Shown here: one piece after another, positions 27,101-34,748 of the stretch
Layout: each line of letters opens with the position of its first letter
How positions within the stretch are numbered: the first letter of the stretch is position 1
Notes under the pieces: model-generated
Seen by the model: only the letters and a program-made list of their open reading frames with translations
Told to the model about the DNA's origin: nothing
The model's database searches: none
Assembly: GCF_016907695.1 (NCBI RefSeq)
Contig: NZ_JAFBCK010000001.1
Location: 5,010,001 to 5,074,000 of the forward strand
Direction: 5' to 3'
DNA: 64,000 nt
Source: Actinokineospora baliensis
Lineage (GTDB): Bacteria; Actinomycetota; Actinomycetes; Mycobacteriales; Pseudonocardiaceae
Program-made: the position numbers and the translations under genes

Positions 27101-27224
27101 GCTGGGGGACGTGCTGGCGGTCGACGAGCCGCGCGCGGCCGATGCGCACTGGCGGGAGGCGCTCGGGTTGTTCGCGGGCATGGAGGTCGCCGAGGCGGCG
27201 GAACTGGCTTTGGCGCTGGGCTGA
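24183..27224 (+). CDS. AfsR/SARP-family transcriptional regulator with NB-ARC and TPR domains
   Basis: 1013 aa from ATG 24183. Residues about 6-85 form the OmpR-like winged helix (VRVLGPVEVLVDG, SVSTGELVGWLWG, VQIYVMRLRRVLG). About 92-238 is the bacterial transcriptional activation domain (LVRFERLLERARS through LADQLGVDPGPELR). About 255-560 is the NB-ARC ATPase: Walker A GPPGVGKT near residue 284, Walker B RALLVLDNA, ITSRDE sensor and GALPLAL. The C-terminal third, from about residue 670, contains tetratricopeptide repeats (DHTSAVEHYDEALALAEE and similar). Regulators of this type bind direct heptameric repeats and activate secondary metabolite genes. The siderophore operon starts 5.5 kb downstream, with three unrelated genes in between, so control of it is only a possibility. 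Confidence 0.92.
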   Translation: MAGNSEVRVLGPVEVLVDGVVVGVGAGKLRALVGALAVRAGESVSTGELVGWLWGDDAPGRPRHTVQIYVMRLRRVLGAEAIETTADGYRLAVGVDLVRFERLLERARSAEPAEEAELLRAAEALWRGEPLADVEIEVVRERVVPRLWELRLGAVERRVELDLVAGRHEVIGELRALTAEHPLRERLWALLVRALSLAGRAGEAMAAYHLVRAVLADQLGVDPGPELRQLFQDLLDGPPAPTAATPVELPPDLPDFVGRDDLLDQVAELLTPRGTAMPIVAVVGPPGVGKTALAVHLAHRLHERFPDGRLLLNLHGYSTRPSTTAEQALAHLLRTLGVAPERVPLEVDAQSNLLRALLADRRALLVLDNASGAEQVRSLLPSGPGCAVLITSRDEMRGLAVTHGARKVSVGVLTGTEARRLLTEVLGAAVAAEPDAATMLIEACGALPLALRIAAANVEGSIDSYVRELTRRDRLRALTVIGDVAVSSAFDLSYAALTPEARRLFRQCGLSPTPDVTAESAAVLAGIDEDEAAGLLRVLATSHLIEQTLPGRFQLHDLLRLYAVERAKVEDSAGDREDVVRRLLTWYVGVANHAADVLYPEMTRLAAPRVTGAFTDNGSALSWLDGERLNIAAVVCHVTTNGPHQPAWLLADALRGYFRGQSDTTSWRASARAGLKAATVAGDDEAVVAMRLSLGAMHASLGDHTSAVEHYDEALALAEEIGSDRLVSAVLNNLACTLQDQGALDEAVDRYERAIVLQRASGTEARAATMMVNLGSAYWELGRLGEARGMFEEALVVSRRTGSRRAEAEVLDSLAGVHLDRGDTDRAIEHAGRALRLAESTGHPRQVAQAHNTLGAATLRAGSPDKAVEHHTLALAKARDLGFRRAQVGALIGLADAHRAAGRPAEAVEPGREALALTDGVGFRGHRGLALVALGRTFLDLGDQDLAGRHARRALEVDRETGHRLGQARALRLLGDVLAVDEPRAADAHWREALGLFAGMEVAEAAELALALG

Positions 27225-27225
27225 T

Positions 27226-27241
27226 CCCCGCTATCACGGGG
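27226..27241 (+). terminator. Short hairpin just after the SARP gene
   Basis: CCCCG and CGGGG pair around a 6-nt loop directly after the TGA at 27222-27224. The stem is only five G-C pairs; it may contribute to termination. Confidence 0.3.
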
Positions 27242-27413
27242 TGCGGGCGAACCGATGTCGAGCCGATGGGGGCCGCGGATACCGTCGGAATCGCGTTGCA
27301 GCACAAGCGATCTGGGGGATCGACGGGGGTTCACGACGGCGGCTGCCCCAGCCGACTCTGCTAGTCCACCGCCCCTTCCGTGCCGTCGGGTGGACAACCG
27401 AAGAGGAGTTACC

Positions 27414-28172
27414 GTGAGACTGCGCATGGCGCTCGCCGCCCTGCTCACCATGGTCGCGTCCCTGGGCCTGGTCGGCTCGGCGAACGCGGCACCGACAGCG
27501 ACACAGCCCGAGTTCTCGCCCGCGGCGACGGGCGCCCAGAGCTTCCTGGTCGTCCGCAAGAACGGCGAACTGGTCCGCTGGGACAAGGCCTCCGGCAGCT
27601 ACCAAACACAGCTGATCGGGCCGGGCTGGGTCGAGGACAACACCAAGCTGATCGCGAGCTTGAGCACCACCCAGCTGGTCGAGATCCGCAAGGACGGCAC
27701 GCTGTGGGACTGGAAGTACACGGCCGCGGCCGGGTGGACCGGCTACCGCGTTGGTTCCGGCTGGGAGAACGTCACCTCGATCGCCGGGCTCGCCACTGAC
27801 CGGTTCGTGGCGCTGACCGGTTCCTACACCCTCGAGGAGTGGTATTCCCCGTCGAGCAACCACAACTACTACAGCCAGGGAGTCTACTTCTCGCCATCCC
27901 CGCTCAAGCTGATCACCGGGTTGAGCTCGACGACCTTCCTCAGCATCGACACCTCGGGTGGCGCGCGCAGCTGGGTGCGGGGTACCGGTAGCTACACGAG
28001 CTACCTCATCACCGGCAACTGGAGCGACGTTCGTCTGGCCGCGGGCGTCAGCGCCACGCGGTTCGTGACCGCCCGCACCGACAACAGGCTGGTCGAGTGG
28101 AACCTGTCCGGCGCCAGTTGGTTCAGCACGGTCTACGGCACCGGCTGGGACGACGCCCGGCTGTTCGGCTGA
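27414..28172 (+). CDS. Secreted tachylectin-like repeat protein
   Basis: 252 aa from GTG 27414, with GAGGAG six bases upstream. The signal peptide ends at ANA-AP (about residue 27). The rest consists of five or so imperfect repeats of about 46 residues, each with a pattern of strand, G-E-L-V-R-W or D-G-T-L-W-D-W, an aromatic turn and G-x-G-W (IGPGWVEDNTKLIASLS, VGSGWENVTSIAGLA, YGTGWDDARLFG). This fits a beta-propeller such as tachylectin or FG-GAP/VCBS-like folds that bind sugars. No enzyme motif is visible. It converges with the blaI-like gene across a strong terminator. Confidence 0.75.
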   Translation: MRLRMALAALLTMVASLGLVGSANAAPTATQPEFSPAATGAQSFLVVRKNGELVRWDKASGSYQTQLIGPGWVEDNTKLIASLSTTQLVEIRKDGTLWDWKYTAAAGWTGYRVGSGWENVTSIAGLATDRFVALTGSYTLEEWYSPSSNHNYYSQGVYFSPSPLKLITGLSSTTFLSIDTSGGARSWVRGTGSYTSYLITGNWSDVRLAAGVSATRFVTARTDNRLVEWNLSGASWFSTVYGTGWDDARLFG

Positions 28173-28210
28173 CCCTTCCCGGGCGGTGACCAGGTTCGTC
28201 CTGTGAGGAA

Positions 28211-28239
28211 TGTCCCGGCAGCGCCCCGCTGCCGGGACA
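28211..28239. terminator. Bidirectional terminator between convergent genes
   Basis: A perfect 12-bp stem (TGTCCCGGCAGC, 28211-28222; GCTGCCGGGACA, 28228-28239) with a 5-nt loop, between the stop at 28172 and the stop at 28251 on the other strand. Confidence 0.8.
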
Positions 28240-28250
28240 CCCGGGCGTGG

Positions 28251-28658
28251 TCAGCCGGGGGTGTCGGTGTCGCCGAGGAGGGTGCGGAGGGTTTTTTCGT
28301 CTTTCTCGGTGAGGTTGGAGACGAAGCGGGTGAGGATGGAGGTGCGATCCGGCTCTGCGTCGAGGAGGCGGGTCATGCGCCAGGCTATGAGGGCGGCGGG
28401 GTCGGTGACGGCGGTGTAGCGGTAGGCGCGGCCGGAGCGTTCGCGGGTGACGGCCTTTTTCTCGTGCAGTCGGGTGAGGGTGGTCACCACGGCGCTGTAG
28501 GACAGGGTCCCGGACGGGTCGAGGCGTTCGAGGACTTCGCCGGGGGAGAGGGGCTCGCCTGCTTCGGCGAGGGTATTGAGCACGTGGGCGGCGAGTTCTC
28601 CTGGTTTGCGCCTGGGTGAGCCGCTCGGGTCTTCGTCGTTCACCCGCGCATGGTACAT
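28251..28658 (-). CDS. BlaI/MecI-family repressor
   Basis: 135 aa from ATG 28658; GTG 28643 is an alternative. The winged helix is clear: GELAAHVLNTLAEAGEPLSPGEVLERL, then TLSYSAVVTTLTRLHEKKAV and RAYRYTAV, followed by the C-terminal dimerisation helices. In BlaI/MecI systems the repressor is cleaved through a partner M56 membrane protease. The divergent neighbour is exactly such a protease, with a 74-base shared promoter region, so the pair likely autoregulates. No beta-lactamase gene is nearby. Confidence 0.9.
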   Translation of the reverse strand: MYHARVNDEDPSGSPRRKPGELAAHVLNTLAEAGEPLSPGEVLERLDPSGTLSYSAVVTTLTRLHEKKAVTRERSGRAYRYTAVTDPAALIAWRMTRLLDAEPDRTSILTRFVSNLTEKDEKTLRTLLGDTDTPG

Positions 28659-28732
28659 AGCCCTACCTGCGTCAATGGACTTTCGAGTCGGTACCCGGGC
28701 AGGATGATCCGGTCGTCGATCGAGGGGGCTTT

Positions 28733-29650
28733 GTGTTCGACCACTTCGCCTGGTCCGTGCTCGCCACGCCGGTGTTGGTGTTGGTGGTGTCGTGGTTGTT
28801 GGTCGACCGGTTGCGCCCGGACCTCGCGGCGCGGGTGTTCGCGGGGTCGGCGGTGGTGGCCGCGGCCGCCTCGACGGTCAATCTCGCGGCGTTCGCGCTC
28901 AAGGCGTTGGCCGAGTTGCCGGTGGTGGCGAGCTGGGGCGGTTGGTCGCACCAGCGTGTGGTCGACGACACCGCGCACGTCCCGTGGGTGTCCTGGGTGT
29001 CGCTCGGCTGGTTGATCGCCGTGGTCATCCTGGGGACGCGCGCCTGGCTGGTCCGTAGGCGCCAGTTCCGCGCGGTGAGCGGCGACTGGACGGACAGTGA
29101 CGATGTCGTGGTCATCGATGACCCGAGGGTGGACGCCTTCGCGGTCCCCGGGCGGCCCGGACGCATCGTGGTCACGGCCGGGTTGAGCGAGTTGCTCGAC
29201 GACCGCCAGTTCCGGGCCGTAGTCGCACACGAGCGCGCGCACCTCGACGGCGGTCACCACCGCCTCGTGTGGTGGGCGCGGATCGCCGCGGTCGCGCACC
29301 CGCTGCTGCGGCCGGTCGCCAGGCAGGTCGAGTACCTGGTGGAACGGGCCGCGGACGAGGCGGCCGCCGAGGTGATCGGTGATCGCGAGCAGGTCGGCCG
29401 CGCGATCGGGCACGCCGCGTTGGCCGCGTCGGGGAGTCGCGCTGAACGACCCGGCGGGGCGTTGATGGCCCTGGGCGCGTCCCCGGGGATCGTGCCGCGG
29501 CGGGTCGCCGCGTTGTTCGCTCCTGGCCGCGGTGGTCGGTGGTCCGGGGTGCTGTTGCCGCTGCTGGCCGTGGGCACTGTCGTGTGGACCGGCGAGTGCG
29601 TGTACGACCTGTTCGAGCTGCTCAGCCTGGCCGGGTGGGACGGTCCCTGA
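28733..29650 (+). CDS. M56-family membrane metalloprotease (BlaR1/MecR1 protease-type)
   Basis: 305 aa from GTG 28733, with GAGGGGG upstream. Three N-terminal hydrophobic helices precede the catalytic zinc motif VVAHERAHLDGGHH (HExxH with helix), followed by ERAADEAAAE, which supplies the third ligand. One more helix lies at the C-terminus. It lacks the extracellular penicillin-binding sensor domain of BlaR1, as do most short actinobacterial M56 proteins. It probably cleaves or controls the divergent BlaI-like repressor in response to an unknown envelope signal. The siderophore promoter starts just after its stop. Confidence 0.9.
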   Translation: MFDHFAWSVLATPVLVLVVSWLLVDRLRPDLAARVFAGSAVVAAAASTVNLAAFALKALAELPVVASWGGWSHQRVVDDTAHVPWVSWVSLGWLIAVVILGTRAWLVRRRQFRAVSGDWTDSDDVVVIDDPRVDAFAVPGRPGRIVVTAGLSELLDDRQFRAVVAHERAHLDGGHHRLVWWARIAAVAHPLLRPVARQVEYLVERAADEAAAEVIGDREQVGRAIGHAALAASGSRAERPGGALMALGASPGIVPRRVAALFAPGRGGRWSGVLLPLLAVGTVVWTGECVYDLFELLSLAGWDGP

Positions 29651-29655
29651 GGGCC

Positions 29656-29685
29656 TTGCTTCTACACGTCCGTGGAAGATAGGCT
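29656..29685 (+). promoter_or_regulatory. Candidate promoter of the siderophore operon
   Basis: TTGCTT (29656-29661) and TAGGCT (29680-29685) are separated by 18 bases and could serve as -35 and -10 hexamers of a vegetative promoter. The -10 lies inside the iron box, a typical repression geometry. Confidence 0.45.
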
Positions 29686-29697
29686 AGGCTAACCTCA
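29679..29697. promoter_or_regulatory. Iron box (IdeR/DmdR-type operator)
   Basis: The 19 bases ATAGGCTAGGCTAACCTCA match the DmdR/IdeR consensus TTAGGTTAGGCTAACCTAA at 16 positions, including the core TAGGCTAACCT. It is placed just upstream of the mbtH-led operon, so iron-loaded IdeR/DmdR should repress the whole pathway. The match is by eye against the remembered consensus. Confidence 0.85.
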
Positions 29698-29890
29698 GGC
29701 GATGGGCGTCGCCCGACGACCGGGTTCCGGTCGCGGGGAACGGCGGCCACCTCTTGACGCGCCACCGCGGTCGCACTGTCCCGTTCGGGCGACCCGGTGA
29801 GCGCGACCACCCCCAAGGTGCCAGCCGTGCGCGTTGCCGCGCCCGGCCGATGCCGCCTGCCCGTAGCCAGGAACGCCGAGGAGTGCGCCG
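29698..29890 (+). other. Long leader between iron box and mbtH-like gene
   Basis: About 190 bases without a convincing gene. A 6-bp hairpin GACCGG-GTT-CCGGTC lies at 29718-29732. The leader may be an untranslated region of the siderophore mRNA or hold a second promoter. Confidence 0.35.
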
Positions 29891-30112
29891 ATGTCCACCA
29901 ACCCGTTCGACGACGAGAACGGGACGTTCCTCGTCCTGGTCAACGCCGAGCAGCAGCACTCGCTGTGGCCGGTGTTCGCCGACGTCCCCGCGGGCTGGAC
30001 GGCCGTGTACGGGCCTGCCGACCGCCCGTCCTGTGTGGACTTCGTGGAGCGGGTCTGGACCGACATGCGGCCCGCGAGTCTGGTCGAGCGCATGGCGTCG
30101 GAGCAGGTGTAG
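29891..30112 (+). CDS. MbtH-like protein
   Basis: 73 aa; ATG 29891 is preceded by GAGGAG. The MbtH signature is intact: NPFDDENGTFLVLVNAE, QHSLWPVFADVPAGW and SCVDFVERVWTDMRP, with the conserved Trp residues. MbtH proteins bind adenylation domains and are needed for their solubility and activity. It is the first gene of the operon; its stop TAG overlaps the GTG of the salicylate synthase by one base. Confidence 0.97.
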   Translation: MSTNPFDDENGTFLVLVNAEQQHSLWPVFADVPAGWTAVYGPADRPSCVDFVERVWTDMRPASLVERMASEQV

Positions 30113-31398
30113 TGACCGCCACCGCCCGAGCGGTGGCCGATCCGCTGCTGGTCGCCGCCGCCGTGGCGCGCCGCGCCGAACCCCCGTTCGTGCTCTACGA
30201 ACGCGGCGGCCGGTGGGTGCTCGCGGCGGGAGCGCGGGCCCGGCTGCGGATGGACGGCATCGGCATCACCTGGACCACGCCCACCGGGCGCCGGTCGGTC
30301 CCGCTGGGGCCCGACCCGCTGGGCCAGGTCGCCGAGTTGCTCGCCACCTCGGGCCTGCCCACGTGGCGCGCCTACGGTTGGGCCGCGTTCGAGCTGGCCC
30401 GCCTGCTGCACCTCGGCCGAGCCGACGGTCCCCTGCTCGACCTGGTGATCCCCACCTACGAGCTGGTGATCGGCCCGGACGGCGTGCACGAGCACGGCAC
30501 GGTCCCCGAGGGCCTGCGCGAGGTCGACGACCGGCCGTGGCCCGCGCCCACCGGCGACCTGGTCGACCCGGAGGCGCCGGACGCGGCCTACTCGGCCGCC
30601 GTGGTCGAGACCGTGCGCGCCATCCAGGCGGGCGGTCCGGACAAGGTCATCCTGTCCCGCGTCGTGCCGGTGCCCGTCGAGATCGACTTCCCGGCCACCT
30701 ACGTCGCCGGGCGGCGCGGCAACACCCCGGCCCGGTCGTTCCTGCTCGACCTGGGCGGGCTGCGCGCCACCGGGTTCAGCCCCGAGACCGTGGTCGAGGT
30801 GGACGCGGCCGGTCGGGTCCGCACGCGGCCGCTGGCCGGGACCCGGGCCCTCATCGGGGATCCCGCGCGGGACCTGGCGACCCGGCGGGAACTGCTGGCC
30901 GACCCGAAGGAGATCTTCGAGCACGCGATTTCGGTGAAGCTCGCCCAGGACGAGTTGGCCGGGGTGTGCGCACCGGAGTCGGTCCGGGTTGAGGACTTCA
31001 TGACCGTCAGCGAGCGCGGCAGCGTCCAGCACCTGGCGTCCCAGGTGCGCGGTGACCTGGCCCCCGGCCGCACGGCTTGGGACGCGTTCGCCGCGCTTTT
31101 CCCCGCCATCACCGCGTCCGGCATCCCCAAGGCGGCGGCTGTGGAAGCCATCGCAAAGCACGAGCCGCGCCGGGGCCTCTACAGCGGCGCGGTGCTGGCC
31201 GTCGACTCCGACGGCGGGTTCGACGCGGCCCTGGTGCTGCGCACCGTGTTCAGCTCGGGCGGCCGGACGTGGTTGCGCGCCGGGGCCGGGATCATCGCAC
31301 TGTCCACACCGGAGCGCGAGTGGACGGAGACCTGCGAGAAGTTGCGCAGCATCTCCAGGTTCCTGGTGCCCGCCGAATCGAAGGGAACGGGCAGGTGA
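30112..31398 (+). CDS. Salicylate synthase (MbtI/Irp9 type)
   Basis: 428 aa from GTG 30112. A chorismate-binding enzyme that converts chorismate through isochorismate to salicylate and pyruvate in one polypeptide. Visible motifs: DKVILSR near residue 178, TRPLAGTRAL (catalytic Thr/Gly loop), the block EIFEHAISVKLAQDEL, the motif SERGSVQHLASQVRGDL and ASGIPKAAA, which is the salicylate-synthase form of the C-terminal signature, then GLYSGAV and WLRAGAGI. Length fits MbtI/YbtS (about 430-450). It supplies the aryl cap for the NRPS and is coupled to the next gene by a GTGA overlap. Confidence 0.93.
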   Translation: MTATARAVADPLLVAAAVARRAEPPFVLYERGGRWVLAAGARARLRMDGIGITWTTPTGRRSVPLGPDPLGQVAELLATSGLPTWRAYGWAAFELARLLHLGRADGPLLDLVIPTYELVIGPDGVHEHGTVPEGLREVDDRPWPAPTGDLVDPEAPDAAYSAAVVETVRAIQAGGPDKVILSRVVPVPVEIDFPATYVAGRRGNTPARSFLLDLGGLRATGFSPETVVEVDAAGRVRTRPLAGTRALIGDPARDLATRRELLADPKEIFEHAISVKLAQDELAGVCAPESVRVEDFMTVSERGSVQHLASQVRGDLAPGRTAWDAFAALFPAITASGIPKAAAVEAIAKHEPRRGLYSGAVLAVDSDGGFDAALVLRTVFSSGGRTWLRAGAGIIALSTPEREWTETCEKLRSISRFLVPAESKGTGR

Positions 31399-34300
31399 GC
31401 GCCGTGGACTACGACGCGCTGCTGGTCGCGGTCGCCGAGCTGACCGAGGAGGAGCCCGAGGACATCACCGCGGGCACGAACCTGTTCGAGCTGGGGCTCG
31501 ACTCGATCGCGCTGATGAAGCTCGTCGGCGGGTGGCGCCGGGCAGGGGTCGCGGTCGACTTCGCCGAACTGGCCGCGAACCCCACGCTCGGGGCGTGGGC
31601 CGCGCTGCTGGCCGAGCGGGTCGCGCCGACGCAAGCCGTGGAGAGCGCGCCCGAGTCCGATGAGGACGGTCCGTTCTCGCTCGCGGTGCTGCAGCACGCC
31701 TACTGGATCGGCCGCGCCCCTGGCCAGCGCCTCGGGGGAGTCGCGGCGCACCTCTACACCGAGTTCGACGGCGCCGACGTGGACCCGGCACGGCTCACGG
31801 CCGCCGTCGAGCGGGTGATCGCCCGGCACGACATGCTGCGGGTCGTCCTGTCCGACAACGGGGACCAGCGGATCGCGCCGGAATCCGGGTGGCGGGGCCT
31901 GACCGTGCACGACCTGCGCGCGCACCCTGACCCCGAGGCCGAACTGGCCGCCATCCGCGACGCGAACTCCCACCAGTTGCTCGACATCGAGCACGGCGAG
32001 GTCTTCGCCACCGCCCTGAGCCTGCTCCCCAGCGGCCGCACCCGCCTGCACGTCGATGTCGACATGGTCGCCGCGGACGCGGTCAGCTACCGCGTCCTGC
32101 TCGCCGACATCGCCCGCTTCTACCAAGGCGACACCGACGACACCCAGCTCGACTACAGCTACCGCCGCTACCGGCGAGCAAGCCAGGACGACGAGAAGGC
32201 CGCCCGCTGGTGGCGCGACCGCCTCGCCACCCTCCCCGGCGCCCCCGAGCTGCCCATGGCCGCCCAGGAGTCCGACCGGCCGCGCGTGACCCGTCGCGCC
32301 GTGGTGCTCCCACCGGCCGAACGCGCCACCCTCGCCGAGCGCGCGAAGGAGCGCGGGGTGACCGTGGCGATGGCCGTGGCGACCGCGTTCGCCGAGGTCG
32401 TGGGCCGCTGGAGCGCCAGCGAGCGGTTCCTGCTCAACGTGCCGATGTTCGACCGGGAGCCCGTGCACCCGGATGTCGCCAACCTGGTCGGCGACTTCAC
32501 CAGCTCGATCCTGCTCGCGGTCGACCTGACCGAACCCGCGACCTTCGTGGAACGAGCCCGCCAGGTGCAGCGCCGGGCGCACGAGGACGCCGCGCACGCC
32601 GGGTACAGCGGTGTGGAGGTGCTGCGTGACCTGACCCGCCTGCACGGCGAGCAGGTCCTGGCACCGGTCGTGTTCACCAGCGCGCTGAACCTGGGCGAGC
32701 TGTTCGACGCCCGGGTGCGGGCCAGTTTCGGCGCACCCGTGTGGATCATCTCGCAAGGCCCGCAGGTGCTGCTCGACGCCCAGGTGACCGAGCTCGACGG
32801 CGGCCTGTTGGTCAACTGGGACTGCCGCGACGACGAGGTCGCCGACGGCGTGCTCGACGCCATGTACACCGCGTTCGCCGACCTGGTCCACCTGCTCGCC
32901 GCCGACCAGACCGCGTGGGACGCGCCGGTTCCGGCGACGTTGCCCGAGGCCCAGCAGGTGCGCCGGGACCGCGCCAACGACACGGTTCTCGTGCGCCAGC
33001 GCGGCCTGCTGCACGAGGGCGTGTTCGCCCGCGCCGCCGAGGACCCGCACGCGCCCGCGATCGTCGGCGAGCAGGTGATCTCCTACGGGCAGCTCACCGA
33101 CCGGGCTTTGCGGGTCGCGGGCGAGCTGGCCCGTCTCGGGGTCACGCCCGGCGACACCGTCGCGGTGCGGCTGCCGAAGGGACCGGAGCAGGTCATCGCG
33201 GTGCTGGGTGTGCTGGCCGCCGGTGGCACGTACGTGCCGATCGGGGTCGAGCAGCCGCAGGCCAGGGTGGACCGGATCGTCGCGTTGGCCAAGCCCCGCA
33301 CGGTGATCACCGAGCTCCCGGACGGGGACCCGCTGCCCGAGCCGGTCTTCGTCGACCCCGCGCGAGCGGCGTACATCCTGTTCACCTCCGGCTCCACCGG
33401 TGAGCCCAAGGGCGTCGAGGTCCCGCACCAGGCCGCCATGGCCACCATCGACGACCTCATCGCCCGGTTCGACATCGGCGCTGGCGACCGCACCCTGGCG
33501 CTGTCCGCGCTCGACTTCGACCTGTCCGTGTTCGACCTGTTCGCCCCGCTGTCGGTGGGTGGAGCGGCGGTCCCAGTGACCGACGACCGCCGCGACGCCG
33601 CCGCCTGGGGTGCGCTGGTCGCCGCGCACCAGGTGACGATCGTCAACTGCGTGCCCGCGCTGCTGGACATGCTGCTGGCCTCCGGTGCCGACTGCTCGCC
33701 GCTGCGGCTGGTGCTGCTCGGCGGCGACTGGGTGGGCGTCGATCTGCCCGGACGCCTCGCCGACGCGGCCCCGGGGTGCCGGTTCGTGGCACTCGGCGGG
33801 ACGACCGAGACGGCGATCCACTCCACGGTGTGCGAGGTGTCTGGTCCGGTGCCGCAGGACTGGCGCTCGGTGCCGTACGGAACGCCGTTGGGCGGCGTGC
33901 GGCTTCGGGTGGTCGACCAGCTCGGGCGGGACGCGCCGGACTGGGTGCCGGGTGAGCTGTGGATCGGCGGCGCCGGTGTCGCGGCGGGCTACCGGGGCGA
34001 TCCCCAACGCACGGCCGACCGGTTCGTGATCAGCGACGGAGTGCGGTGGTACCGCACGGGCGATCTGGCCCGTTACCGCGGCGACGGGACCGTGGAGTTC
34101 CTCGGCAGGCGCGATCACCAGGTGAAGGTCAGGGGCTACCGGGTCGAACTGGGCGAGGTCGAGGCCGCGCTGCGGGCGAACCCGTCGATCACCGCGGCCA
34201 TCGCCGTCGCCACCGCTGGCGGCTTGGGGGCGGGTGTCGTCGTCGATGGTCCGTTCGACGCCGATGCCGTGATGGCCGCCGCGCGGGAGTTGTTGCCCGC

Positions 34301-34748
34301 CCACATGGTGCCGGACGTCGTAGTCGCGATCGACGCCGTTCCGCTGTCGGCCAACGGGAAGGTCGACCGTGGCGCGGTTCGCACCTTGGTGGGTGCACCC
34401 GCTGCGGCCGGTGGGCCACCGCCGCGCACCGCGCTGGAGCGGGTCGTGGCGCTCGCGTGGCGGGAGGTGCTGGAGATCGACTTGGTCGGCGTCCACGACG
34501 AGTTCTTCCGCGTCGGCGGCGACTCGGTCCTCGCGACCGCGGTCATCGGGCACCTGCGCACCGCCCTGGACACCACAGAAGTCTCGGTCCGCGCCTTGTT
34601 CGGTGCGCCGACCGTCGAGGGCTTCGCCGCCGCGCTGGCCAGGGGGCAGCGCGAACCGGGGCGCCTCGAAGCGGTGGCCGAGCTGTTCTGGGAGATCGAC
34701 GGGTTGTCCGACGACGAGGTCGCGGGCGAGTGGGCGGAGGCGCGATGA
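31395..34748 (+). CDS. NRPS: aryl carrier-Cy-A-PCP (MbtB-like)
   Basis: 1117 aa from GTG 31395. Residues 1-75 form an aryl carrier domain with ELGLDS (phosphopantetheine Ser37). About 95-510 is a cyclization domain: the Cy motif DVDMVAADAVS replaces HHxxxDG. About 530-1000 is the adenylation domain ([30 protein letters not shown]), followed by a PCP with FFRVGGDS (about 1040). The specificity code read by eye is DLFNLGLIHK, close to the known Cys codes (DLYNLSLIWK), so salicyl-Cys is probably cyclized to a hydroxyphenyl-thiazoline; Ser/Thr would give an oxazoline. The salicylate-AMP ligase gene overlaps at the 3' end (ATGA). Confidence 0.92.
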   Translation: MSAVDYDALLVAVAELTEEEPEDITAGTNLFELGLDSIALMKLVGGWRRAGVAVDFAELAANPTLGAWAALLAERVAPTQAVESAPESDEDGPFSLAVLQHAYWIGRAPGQRLGGVAAHLYTEFDGADVDPARLTAAVERVIARHDMLRVVLSDNGDQRIAPESGWRGLTVHDLRAHPDPEAELAAIRDANSHQLLDIEHGEVFATALSLLPSGRTRLHVDVDMVAADAVSYRVLLADIARFYQGDTDDTQLDYSYRRYRRASQDDEKAARWWRDRLATLPGAPELPMAAQESDRPRVTRRAVVLPPAERATLAERAKERGVTVAMAVATAFAEVVGRWSASERFLLNVPMFDREPVHPDVANLVGDFTSSILLAVDLTEPATFVERARQVQRRAHEDAAHAGYSGVEVLRDLTRLHGEQVLAPVVFTSALNLGELFDARVRASFGAPVWIISQGPQVLLDAQVTELDGGLLVNWDCRDDEVADGVLDAMYTAFADLVHLLAADQTAWDAPVPATLPEAQQVRRDRANDTVLVRQRGLLHEGVFARAAEDPHAPAIVGEQVISYGQLTDRALRVAGELARLGVTPGDTVAVRLPKGPEQVIAVLGVLAAGGTYVPIGVEQPQARVDRIVALAKPRTVITELPDGDPLPEPVFVDPARAAYILFTSGSTGEPKGVEVPHQAAMATIDDLIARFDIGAGDRTLALSALDFDLSVFDLFAPLSVGGAAVPVTDDRRDAAAWGALVAAHQVTIVNCVPALLDMLLASGADCSPLRLVLLGGDWVGVDLPGRLADAAPGCRFVALGGTTETAIHSTVCEVSGPVPQDWRSVPYGTPLGGVRLRVVDQLGRDAPDWVPGELWIGGAGVAAGYRGDPQRTADRFVISDGVRWYRTGDLARYRGDGTVEFLGRRDHQVKVRGYRVELGEVEAALRANPSITAAIAVATAGGLGAGVVVDGPFDADAVMAAARELLPAHMVPDVVVAIDAVPLSANGKVDRGAVRTLVGAPAAAGGPPPRTALERVVALAWREVLEIDLVGVHDEFFRVGGDSVLATAVIGHLRTALDTTEVSVRALFGAPTVEGFAAALARGQREPGRLEAVAELFWEIDGLSDDEVAGEWAEAR

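Noticed and set aside
31179..34553. 1124-codon minus-strand ORF opposite the first NRPS, and similar ones at 35627-37777, 38783-40438, 40594-43461 and 46468-48264
   Set aside because: All are complements of NRPS codons with third-position G/C; no recognisable domain or ribosome site.
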